Positions 1 through 6,138 are shown, counted from the stretch's first letter. The stretch: DNA of 13,024 nucleotides from an uncultured Brachyspira sp. (GCA_934725655.1 CAKVCJ010000024.1:1-13024), one strand, 5' to 3'. A program made the numbers and translations. The notes: generated from the sequence alone by a model not told the origin.

Positions 1-19
1 AGTTATAATTAAAGCATAG

Positions 20-103
20 CATTACCGTGCGGAAAGGTGGTACAGCTCGTACGCGGGAAAAAGTTGAATAAAACAAAAACTTATATAAAAAATATATTGA
101 ATA
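20..103. repeat. GC-richer intergenic repeat, copy 1
   Basis: A short GC-rich block (about 25-57) stands out from the very AT-rich surroundings. It ends in gcgggaaaaagttga (53-67), which occurs again exactly at 2285-2299. The similarity continues more loosely to the right in both copies: an aaaac run, then a ttata/aaaaa/atatat stretch, then ttga and taaaa. No reading frame crosses the block on the + strand, because stops occur in all three frames within the first 20 bases. The left part of this copy does not match the left part of the copy at 2263. Copy 1 is therefore either a diverged member or only shares the right end. The function is unknown. Confidence 0.5.
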
Positions 104-127
104 AAATAAAAAATGTAATAGTATATT
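97..127 (+). promoter_or_regulatory. weak candidate promoter for the M55 peptidase gene
   Basis: TTGAAT (97-102) is followed after 19 bases by TATATT (122-127). The spacing is longer than ideal, and such matches are common in AT-rich DNA. The site is proposed only because it lies just upstream of the ribosome binding site aagga (148-152) of the gene starting at 160. Confidence 0.25.
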
Positions 128-159
128 ATGCAAAATTATTTTAATTTAAGGAAACAAAA

Positions 160-963
160 ATGAAAGTATTTATTAGTGCAGATATAGAGGGAGTAACAAC
201 TACCACACAATGGCCGGATACAGATATGGGTTCATTGACTTATAAGGAGCATGCATTGCAAATGACTAAAGAAGTTAATGCTGCTTGCGAGGGGGCTATA
301 CTTGCTGGGGCTAAAGAGATATTTGTTAAAGATGCTCATGACTCTGCTATGAATATAGATCAGACTGCTTTGCCTGATATTGTAAAAGTGCATAGGAAGT
401 GGAGCGGGGACCCTTATTCTATGGTTGAGGGTATAGATGAGAGTTTTGATGCTGTGATGTTTATAGGATATCATAGTCCTGCCACAAGCGGAAATAATCC
501 TTTATCACATACTATGAGCAATTCAAAGATATTCAGCATAAAATTAAATGATGCTGTAGCAAGCGAGTTTATGTTTTTTAGTTATGCTGCAGCTTATAGA
601 AATGTGCCTTCAGTATTTTTGTCTGGAGATAAGGGGCTTTGCGATGATGCCAATAATATGGATCCTAATCATCCTAATTTAATAACTCTACCTGTAAAAG
701 AAGGTATTGGTTATTCTACTATTAATTATTCTCCTAATCTTATGATTAAAACTATTAAAGAAAAAGCTGAAGAAGCATTAAAACAAGATTTTAAATGTTT
801 AAAGCTTCCAAAGAGTTTTAAGCTTGAGGTAACTTATAAAGATCATGGCTATGCTTATAAGATGTCATTTTATCCTAATGCTAAAAAAGTTAATGATAAT
901 ACTATAGTTTATGAGAGCAATGATTATTATGAGATACTTAGAGCTATGAAATTTATTTTATAA
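160..963 (+). CDS. M55 family metallopeptidase (DppA-like D-aminopeptidase)
   Basis: The 267-residue protein matches the M55 / DppA family along its whole length (Bacillus DppA is about 274 residues). The start MKVFISADIEGV carries the first metal ligands D8 and E10. H60 (KDAH), H105 (IGYH) and E136 (ASE) correspond to the remaining ligands of the two-zinc centre. H117 in NNPLSHTMS corresponds to the catalytic His of DppA. A conserved-looking SGDKGLCDDA block follows at 155-164. Family members are self-compartmentalising cytoplasmic aminopeptidases that release D-amino acids, typically D-Ala, from short peptides, so a role in cell-wall peptide salvage is likely but inferred. No signal peptide is visible. 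The ATG at 160 has aagga at 148-152, a good spacing. The next gene has its own promoter, so this is probably a single-gene unit. No clear terminator follows the stop. Confidence 0.9.
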   Translation: MKVFISADIEGVTTTTQWPDTDMGSLTYKEHALQMTKEVNAACEGAILAGAKEIFVKDAHDSAMNIDQTALPDIVKVHRKWSGDPYSMVEGIDESFDAVMFIGYHSPATSGNNPLSHTMSNSKIFSIKLNDAVASEFMFFSYAAAYRNVPSVFLSGDKGLCDDANNMDPNHPNLITLPVKEGIGYSTINYSPNLMIKTIKEKAEEALKQDFKCLKLPKSFKLEVTYKDHGYAYKMSFYPNAKKVNDNTIVYESNDYYEILRAMKFIL

Positions 964-1013
964 TTTTTTGTTAATTTTCTTAAAGAAGTATTATGTAATT
1001 GAATGTAATAATA

Positions 1014-1041
1014 TTGCTTTTAAAAAATTATATTATATAAT
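1014..1041 (+). promoter_or_regulatory. probable promoter of the asd gene
   Basis: A perfect -10 hexamer TATAAT (1036-1041) lies 16 bases after TTGCTT (1014-1019), which matches the first three bases of the -35 consensus. It sits about 40 bases before the ATG at 1080, in the only intergenic gap upstream of that gene. The call rests on motif match and position only. Confidence 0.5.
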
Positions 1042-1079
1042 GTTACTACAAAAAATAATTTAATATATGGACTAATTTT

Positions 1080-2033
1080 ATGAAGAAAGTAAATGTTTGT
1101 TTATTAGGTGCTTCAGGTGCCGTAGGTAAAGAGATGCTTAAAATATTGCAAGAGAGAAAGTTTCCTGTTAATGAATTAAGATTATTAGGCAACAAGACAG
1201 CAGGTCAGAAAGTTATTTTTAACAATAAAGAATACACCATAGAAAAGCCAACTAAAGATTCTTTTAAAGATATGGATATTACTTTAGTTGCTGTTGGAAG
1301 CGATGAGAGCAAAAAGCTAAGTCCTTTAGCAGCAAAAGCAGGAAGTGTTGTTATTGATAACAGCAGTGCTTTTAGAATGGATAAAAATGTTCCTTTGGTT
1401 GTTCCAGAGGTTAATCCTGAAGATGTTAAGCTTCATAAAGGTATTATAGCTAATCCTAATTGCAGTACTATTATTGCTTTGGTGGCATTAGCTCCGCTGC
1501 ATAAATTTGCTAAAATTAAAAGAATAATAGCTTCTACATATCAGGCAGTATCTGGTGCTGGAAAAGAAGGTATGGAAGAACTTCAGCAGCAGGTTTATGA
1601 TTATGCAGAGCAGAAAAAATTAAGTATAAAAGCTTTCAAATATCAAATATTGTTTAACCTAATTCCTCAAATAGATGCATTCGATAACAAAACAGGCTAT
1701 ACTAAAGAAGAATTAAAAATGACTAATGAAGGCAGAAAAATATTACATGCTCCAGCTTCACAATTTAAATATCCTATGCCTTTAGATACAACAGATCAAG
1801 ATAATATATTTGTTGGAAGAATAAGAGAAGATATCAGTGCTAAGAACTCTTTAACTTTCTGGTGTGCAGGAGACCAAATAAGAAAAGGTGCTGCTACAAA
1901 TGCTGTACAGATTGCTGAGTTGGTATTGCCTTTATTAGATAAAGAAGCTAAAAAAGAAGAAGCTCCAAAAAAGAGAGTTTGCAAACCAAAAAAAGCAGCA
2001 GCTAAGAAAGAAGTAAAAACATCTGATAAATAA
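1080..2033 (+). CDS. asd: Aspartate-semialdehyde dehydrogenase homologue with internal in-frame gap and Lys-rich tail
   Basis: Asd makes L-aspartate 4-semialdehyde from aspartyl phosphate with NADPH, the branch point to lysine/diaminopimelate, threonine and methionine. The N-terminal half is canonical: NADP-binding GASGAVG (10-16), DNSSAFR (93-99), the nucleophile C128 in NPNCSTI, and STYQAVSGAGKEG (152-164) with the conserved Q155. The dimerisation-domain region KEELKM and the C-terminal VGRIRED and GAATNAVQIAEL blocks are also present. The segment normally lying between the KIL and YPxPL motifs is about 57 residues in typical homologues but only 8 here (223-230). The CVRxPV...HSE motif, which carries the substrate-binding Arg and the acid/base His, is therefore absent. 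The reading frame stays open across the join. Residues from about 287 form a Lys/Ala/Glu-rich tail not usual for Asd. The ATG at 1080 has only a weak tgga (1068-1071) upstream. The fold family is certain; activity as an Asd is doubtful. Alternatives are a decayed copy, a re-purposed paralogue or an assembly deletion. Confidence 0.88.
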   Translation: MKKVNVCLLGASGAVGKEMLKILQERKFPVNELRLLGNKTAGQKVIFNNKEYTIEKPTKDSFKDMDITLVAVGSDESKKLSPLAAKAGSVVIDNSSAFRMDKNVPLVVPEVNPEDVKLHKGIIANPNCSTIIALVALAPLHKFAKIKRIIASTYQAVSGAGKEGMEELQQQVYDYAEQKKLSIKAFKYQILFNLIPQIDAFDNKTGYTKEELKMTNEGRKILHAPASQFKYPMPLDTTDQDNIFVGRIREDISAKNSLTFWCAGDQIRKGAATNAVQIAELVLPLLDKEAKKEEAPKKRVCKPKKAAAKKEVKTSDK

Positions 2034-2057
2034 GAAAATTATTTAGTAGAAAATTAT

Positions 2058-2088
2058 AAGGCATTCAATTATATTGAGTGCCTTTTTT
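2058..2088 (+). terminator. Intrinsic terminator after asd
   Basis: An 11-bp stem (aaggcattcaa, 2058-2068, with ttgagtgcctt, 2074-2084, one G-T pair) closes a 5-base loop. The run of T at 2083-2088 starts within the stem and continues past it. It begins 24 bases after the asd stop and is the clearest terminator in the window. It separates asd from the genes to the right. Confidence 0.88.
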
Positions 2089-2149
2089 ATTTGTATTGTT
2101 TAATAATTTATATTAGATATTAAATATAATTAGTATTATTTTATTATTT

Positions 2150-2194
2150 GCACTTTTTGGTTCTTTGACGAAGTCTGCACCGCGAAAAACTGCA
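2150..2194. repeat. GC-richer intergenic repeat element with imperfect hairpin
   Basis: The element begins gcactttttg (2150-2159), the same ten bases that begin the element at 2263, and ends aaaaactgca. The two ends can pair imperfectly (gca with tgc, ttttt with aaaaa). The middle holds a small gac-gaa-gtc inverted repeat at 2167-2175. Base composition differs sharply from the flanks. It could be a degenerate relative of the 2263 element or an unrelated element with a similar arm. Confidence 0.45.
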
Positions 2195-2262
2195 TTTTTT
2201 ATCTAAAATATATTTTATCTTACATTTAATACATATTGATGATATATGAAGTTATAATAATA

Positions 2263-2335
2263 GCACTTTTTGCAACTTTTTGCGGCGGGAAAAAGTTGAC
2301 AAAACTTTTATAAAAATATATGAATTGATAAAAGA
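2263..2335. repeat. GC-richer intergenic repeat, copy 2, with perfect 9-bp hairpin
   Basis: The element opens with two near-tandem units, gcacttttt and gcaacttttt. The second arm caacttttt (2273-2281) pairs perfectly with aaaaagttg (2290-2298) around the 8-base loop gcggcggg. The right arm is part of gcgggaaaaagttga (2285-2299), which is identical to 53-67 near the window start. The AT-rich right flank to about 2335 also resembles the flank of that copy. TTGACA at 2296-2301 is a perfect -35 hexamer. With TATGAA (2319-2324) 17 bases on, it could form a promoter reading toward the M28 gene. Confidence 0.6.
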
Positions 2336-2387
2336 TAGTTGTTTAGGTATATAACTAAAAAAGATTTTTCTTTTTATTGCTATTTAA

Positions 2388-2415
2388 TTGACTTTTAATT
2401 TATTTATATTAGACT
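2388..2415 (+). promoter_or_regulatory. candidate promoter for the M28 lipoprotein gene
   Basis: TTGACT (2388-2393, five of six consensus bases) is followed after 16 bases by TAGACT (2410-2415, four of six). It lies 35 bases before the ATG at 2450. A competing candidate is TTGACA (2296-2301) with TATGAA (2319-2324) inside the upstream repeat. The sequence alone does not decide between them. Confidence 0.35.
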
Positions 2416-2449
2416 AAAATATATCAAAAAACTTAAAAGTGATTAATTT

Positions 2450-3403
2450 ATGATTAAAAATATTTTTGCCGTTTTTATTTGTATGTTTTTATTTTCCTGC
2501 AATAATGTTAATGCTATAAATAATAGTTTGTCTTCTGGAAACTCTAAATTATATTTTAACTCTGAAAAAGCTTATGATTATGTAAAAGCTCAAACAGATT
2601 TAGGGCCTCGAAGTTATGGAAGTGAGGCACATAAAAAGGTGAGAGAATATTTTAAAAAAGAAATTTCTAATATGGGTTATGAAGTATTTAGTCATAAATT
2701 TGAAGCTCCATACATAAAAGAAAGAGAAGGCGAGAACATATATGCATTTTTAAATGGAAAAACTGATAAATATATTGTAATAGCGAGCCATTATGACAGC
2801 AGAAGCGTTGCAGAGAAAGACCCATTGCCTGAAAACAGAAATAGACCAATAAATGGTGCTAATGACGGAGCAAGCAGCTGTGGGGTTTTGCTTGAGCTTA
2901 TGAATGCTTTGAAAAATTATGAGCTTGATTATAGTATCTGTTTTGTATTGTTTGACCTTGAAGATGACGGCAATTTATTTGATGTTGCAGGCACTTCACC
3001 TATTGAAACAGATTGGATACAGGGAAGTATTGCTTTTGTAAATGATAATGTATTAGATAAAAATAAAATCAAGTTCGGAATACTTCTTGATATGGTTGGA
3101 AGCAGTGAGGCTCTATTTAAATACGAAAACTTTGCTTATACTTATTATTCTGATATTTATAAAAATGTGTGGTCTAATGCTAAATATTTGGGTTATGAAA
3201 AGTTTTTTGTAAATGATTTTTACGGCGGAATAATAGATGATCATACTCCTTTTCTTTTTAACAATATACCTTTTATAGATGTTATAGATATGAGTTATAA
3301 ATATCATCATACTCAAAATGATACTATAGACAAAATAGATATTAATACTTTAGAAGCTGTTGGTAAAACTATAGAGTTTACAATAGTAAATACTTTTAAA
3401 TAA
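2450..3403 (+). CDS. M28-family lipoprotein, glutaminyl-peptide cyclotransferase-like
   Basis: The 317-residue protein begins with a lysine and a hydrophobic stretch ending in a lipobox-like LFSC (14-17). It is probably lipidated on C17 and exported. The rest follows the M28 zinc-peptidase / glutaminyl-cyclase pattern: SHYDSR (113-118), NGANDG (135-140) with metal ligand D139, FDLED (168-172) giving acid E171 and ligand D172, LLDMVG (212-217) with D214, and YHHTQNDT (285-292) with ligand H287. The FDxED form and the HT-x-x-D motif near the C-terminus fit the cyclase-like branch, which has one catalytic zinc and converts N-terminal Gln to pyroglutamate. Plain aminopeptidase activity cannot be excluded. 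The residue before the final His is H286, where animal glutaminyl cyclases have Trp. The ATG at 2450 has only a weak aaagtga upstream. No strong terminator follows. Confidence 0.82.
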   Translation: MIKNIFAVFICMFLFSCNNVNAINNSLSSGNSKLYFNSEKAYDYVKAQTDLGPRSYGSEAHKKVREYFKKEISNMGYEVFSHKFEAPYIKEREGENIYAFLNGKTDKYIVIASHYDSRSVAEKDPLPENRNRPINGANDGASSCGVLLELMNALKNYELDYSICFVLFDLEDDGNLFDVAGTSPIETDWIQGSIAFVNDNVLDKNKIKFGILLDMVGSSEALFKYENFAYTYYSDIYKNVWSNAKYLGYEKFFVNDFYGGIIDDHTPFLFNNIPFIDVIDMSYKYHHTQNDTIDKIDINTLEAVGKTIEFTIVNTFK

Positions 3404-3445
3404 TTAAAAAATATTATTTATCTATGCAAAATAATTAAAAATATC

Positions 3446-3473
3446 TTTAAAAGTTTATTATTATTGTTATAAT
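3446..3473 (+). promoter_or_regulatory. Extended -10 promoter for MATE-ispD
   Basis: TGTTATAAT (3465-3473) is a perfect TATAAT preceded by the TG-N extended -10 element. TTTAAA (3446-3451) at 16 bases is a weak -35. Transcription would start near 3480 and leave a leader of about 40 bases with gaagga (3511-3516) just before the ATG at 3522. A similar TTGTTATA core occurs upstream of tamB. Confidence 0.6.
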
Positions 3474-3521
3474 ATTTTATTGTATAGTTAAATTATTTAT
3501 ACAGAAATTTGAAGGAAAAAT

Positions 3522-5375
3522 ATGATAAATTTTTTTAAAAGTCAATCTACAGAGGCAAGAAGGGATTTAATACTTCACAGCTCTATTACCAATACATTGA
3601 TAATGCTTTCAATACCAACACTTATGATGGGTTTGGTTCAGTCAATGATGCCTCTTATGGATGGTCTTTTTTTAAATAATGTTACAGGCACAATTATAGC
3701 GAGCAGTGTGAACTTTTCAGAGCCTATAATAAATATGATGACGGCTTTATCGCAAGGTTTGGGTGTTGCTGCTATGGCGATAGTTGGACAATATAATGGT
3801 TTGGGCGATTTTAAAAATGCTAAAAGAATTTCTACACAGATAGTAGTTGCGGGAGTATTATTCGGCATAGCAATGGGGCCTACATTATACATTGTGAGCA
3901 TACTTGTTTCTATGAATCTGCAGCCTGGCGTGAAAGAAAATGTTTTTCAGTATTTATCTTTATATAGTTTTGTTATGCCTATGACTTTTATGGCGGCTAT
4001 ATACAATGGTCTTAAAAATGCAAGCGGTAAACCTGAGGCTACTTTTATAAGGATGGTTTTACTCCTCATATTAAAAATTATCTTTAATTTTATTTATGTT
4101 TATTTCTTGCATCTTAAGATTGTCGGTAGTGTATTAGCTTCATTTTCTACATATACAATAGTAAGTATTTGGATGTATTATGATTTATTTATAAAAGACA
4201 GCGATGATAAATTAAGTTTAAAAGATTTTAAGTTTGATTTTTCTATATTGAAAGAGCTTATGGTAATAGGTATACCTTCTATGCTCACAACTTTTTTAAG
4301 CAATTTAGGATTCTTTCTTATTAACAGTGAAGTTGAAAAATATGGGGCTGCTATACTTAATGGGCAGGGAATTGCTAATAATATAACAGCTGTTTGTTTT
4401 AATTTACCTGCTGCTTTTGGTTCGGCTGTTACTACTATGGTGAGTATGAATATTGGTGCTAAATATGCTGATAAGGCTAAGAAGTCTTGTTATATGGGTA
4501 TTTTGATGAGTGCTATTACGGCTATTTTGCTTATAGTTATCATTATTCCATTATCGCCGCATATTACTATACTTTTTACGAGAGAGGCAGAAGATTTATA
4601 TGTTGCTAATAGTTCTTTGCCTATATATGCTTTAGCGGTTTTAGGTTTTGGTATTACTATGGTTGTGCAAGGGGCTCTTATTGGGCTTGGAAGAACGAGA
4701 ATTCCGCTTCTCATAAGCATACTGAGAATATGGCTTCTTAGATATATTTTTATTTTAATTACTTCGAGGTATATTCAATATTGGGCTGTATTTTGGGGTA
4801 ATTTATTTTCTAATACTATGTCTGGGGTTATAGCTCTTATTATTTTATCGAGAGTGCCTTGGGTATCTGTTATTCATTTGCAGACGCAGAATATATTTAT
4901 GCTTAGAGCGAAGTTATTTATCGATGATCTTGGCGCTAAATTCTTTCCTAAAAATATTGGAAAAAGAAAGGATTATACATTAAAATTAAAAAATAAAATT
5001 AAAAATATTACAGACCCTATTAAATTATCTAAATTTGAAAAAAGAGAAGAAGAAAGATTAAAAAGAATGGAAGAGAGAGAAGAGAGAATTAGAGAGAGGG
5101 AAGAGAAAAGAGTTAAAGAAGTTGCTGAATGGAAAAGACAAATTGAAGAGATAAAACAAAATAGAGAGAAAATGAATGAAGAGCATAGAAGATATAATGA
5201 AGAGAGAAAAAAAGAGAAAGAGGCTAAGAAAATAGAGAGATCAGAAAATGTGAGATTAAGAAGAGAATCAAGGCATAAGCTTAGAGAAGAGCGAAAACTT
5301 AAAAAAGAAATGCAGAAAAAAGATATATATGAATCAAAAAATGGTGAAGATGTAAAAGAAAATGAAGAATTATAA
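3522..5375 (+). CDS. MATE family efflux transporter with C-terminal coiled-coil extension
   Basis: At 617 residues the protein is far longer than usual MATE transporters (about 450). Residues 1 to about 470 form the transporter: many hydrophobic segments consistent with 12 helices in two similar halves. MATE-like stretches include LSIPTLMMGLVQ near residue 30, GLGVAAMAIVGQYNGLGD near 80-97, and in the second half IGIPSMLTTFLSN and ALIGLGRTRIPL. Such pumps sit in the inner membrane and export drugs or other cationic compounds using Na+ or H+ gradients; the substrate here is unknown. From about residue 504 to 600 the sequence is almost entirely Lys, Arg and Glu with heptad-like spacing, predicting a long cytoplasmic coiled coil. 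The DNA there is strongly purine-rich. The start has a good gaagga ribosome site. The end overlaps ispD by 14 bases. The transporter call is firm; the role of the tail is unknown. Confidence 0.88.
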   Translation: MINFFKSQSTEARRDLILHSSITNTLIMLSIPTLMMGLVQSMMPLMDGLFLNNVTGTIIASSVNFSEPIINMMTALSQGLGVAAMAIVGQYNGLGDFKNAKRISTQIVVAGVLFGIAMGPTLYIVSILVSMNLQPGVKENVFQYLSLYSFVMPMTFMAAIYNGLKNASGKPEATFIRMVLLLILKIIFNFIYVYFLHLKIVGSVLASFSTYTIVSIWMYYDLFIKDSDDKLSLKDFKFDFSILKELMVIGIPSMLTTFLSNLGFFLINSEVEKYGAAILNGQGIANNITAVCFNLPAAFGSAVTTMVSMNIGAKYADKAKKSCYMGILMSAITAILLIVIIIPLSPHITILFTREAEDLYVANSSLPIYALAVLGFGITMVVQGALIGLGRTRIPLLISILRIWLLRYIFILITSRYIQYWAVFWGNLFSNTMSGVIALIILSRVPWVSVIHLQTQNIFMLRAKLFIDDLGAKFFPKNIGKRKDYTLKLKNKIKNITDPIKLSKFEKREEERLKRMEEREERIREREEKRVKEVAEWKRQIEEIKQNREKMNEEHRRYNEERKKEKEAKKIERSENVRLRRESRHKLREERKLKKEMQKKDIYESKNGEDVKENEEL

Positions 5376-6075
5376 TACATTAATTTTACTTGTAGCAGGT
5401 AAGTCAAAGAGATTTGGCGGGAAAATAAAAAAGCAGTTTATTAAAGTTGATAACAAGCCTATATTTATACATACATTAATTAATGTGTTAAAGTTTAAAT
5501 TTGACAATATTGTTTTAGTAACTTCTAAAGATGAGATAGAGAATATAAAAAGATATATAGAAAAGGAAGATTGTATAAATAGTGCCGACAAAAAAATTAT
5601 GCATTATATAGAAGGCGGAAGCGAGAGGGTATATTCTGTTTATAATGCCGTTAAATATTTAAATGACAATAATATAAAAACTGATTATGTATTTATTCAT
5701 GACGGAGTAAGGCCCTTAGTAGCTAAAAAAGAGATATTAAGTCTTTATAATTATATATTAGAAAATGATGCTGCTATACTTGCTTCCAAAGTAGTAGATA
5801 CTATAAAAAAAGCTGATGATAATAAAAATATTACAGAAACTGTAGACAGAACATATCTATATAGAGCAGCCACTCCGCAGGCATTTAATTTTACTAAATA
5901 TTTAAAAGCCATTAATAAATATATGAACTGCAAAAATAAAAAATTAGCAACAGATGATGCTGAAATATACAGCAAATATTCAGGCAATGTTGGTATTATA
6001 GAGTGCTCTTCAAACAATATAAAAATAACAAATAAAGAAGATTTAATTATTTTTAAAAGACTAAAAGATATATAA
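5362..6075 (+). CDS. ispD: 2-C-methyl-D-erythritol 4-phosphate cytidylyltransferase
   Basis: IspD couples CTP with methylerythritol 4-phosphate to make CDP-methylerythritol, the third step of the MEP isoprenoid pathway, in the cytoplasm. Length (237) equals the usual size. Motifs run in the expected order: the nucleotide-binding loop AGKSKRFGG (12-20) with R17 and K24 (KKQF), GGSERVYSV (85-93), HDGVRP (113-118), DTIKK (146-150), DRTYLYRAATPQAF (162-175), ATDDAE (196-201) and NIKITNKEDL (219-228). Two positions differ from the common pattern: the second Gly of AGxGxR is Ser15, and the QTPQ motif reads ATPQ. The ATG at 5362 lies inside the MATE gene, which ends at 5375, so translation is probably coupled. 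The only nearby ribosome-site-like sequence is ggtga (5343-5347), rather distant. An in-frame ATG at 5350 is followed at once by TAA, so 5362 is the start. It could be the bifunctional-type relative TarI-like cytidylyltransferase, but the motifs favour IspD. Confidence 0.88.
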   Translation: MKNYNTLILLVAGKSKRFGGKIKKQFIKVDNKPIFIHTLINVLKFKFDNIVLVTSKDEIENIKRYIEKEDCINSADKKIMHYIEGGSERVYSVYNAVKYLNDNNIKTDYVFIHDGVRPLVAKKEILSLYNYILENDAAILASKVVDTIKKADDNKNITETVDRTYLYRAATPQAFNFTKYLKAINKYMNCKNKKLATDDAEIYSKYSGNVGIIECSSNNIKITNKEDLIIFKRLKDI

Positions 6076-6079
6076 TTTT

Positions 6080-6115
6080 GTATATTTAAAATATACTATA
6101 TAAGATATATTTTAA
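6080..6115. repeat. Overlapping AT-only inverted repeats after ispD
   Basis: Two perfect inverted repeats share sequence. GTATATTT/AAATATAC (6080-6096) is an 8-bp palindrome with one central base. TTAAAATATA (6086-6095) with TATATTTTAA (6106-6115) is a 10-bp stem with a 10-base loop. They cannot form at once. The second could act as a weak transcription end after ispD, although it has almost no G-C pairs and no long T run. Confidence 0.4.
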
Positions 6116-6138
6116 TAAGTATATATCCGAAAATTTTA

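Larger units (their letters stand above)
2089..2387. other. Intergenic stretch with two repeat elements, no gene seen
   Basis: There is no credible coding frame on either strand between the asd terminator and the promoter region of the M28 gene. The stretch is AT-rich except for two short GC-richer elements (2150-2194 and 2263-2299), which share gcactttttg and are listed separately. The remainder is featureless A/T sequence. Confidence 0.6.

Noticed and set aside
1..60. Possible end of an upstream gene or a structured RNA in the GC-rich block at the window start
   Set aside because: All three + frames hit stops within 20 bases. I could not fold the block into a tRNA or known RNA shape. It is better explained as part of the repeat shared with 2285-2299.
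1746..1760. A frameshift as the cause of the missing Asd segment
   Set aside because: The codons on both sides stay in one frame, and the downstream motifs VGRIRED and NAVQIAEL read correctly in that frame. The change is a clean in-frame absence, not a frameshift.
3398..3444. Near-identical direct repeat of an AT-only 16-17-base string (3398-3414 and 3429-3444) around the M28 stop
   Set aside because: The string contains only A and T in a very AT-rich gap. A chance match or slippage is enough to explain it, and no function is suggested.
4973..5407. A 144-residue open frame on the minus strand opposite the MATE tail and the ispD start, rich in Ser, Phe and Leu
   Set aside because: It is the mirror of the purine-rich coiled-coil coding sequence, has low-complexity composition and overlaps two well-supported genes. 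Stop codons are simply rare on the antisense of A/G-rich DNA.
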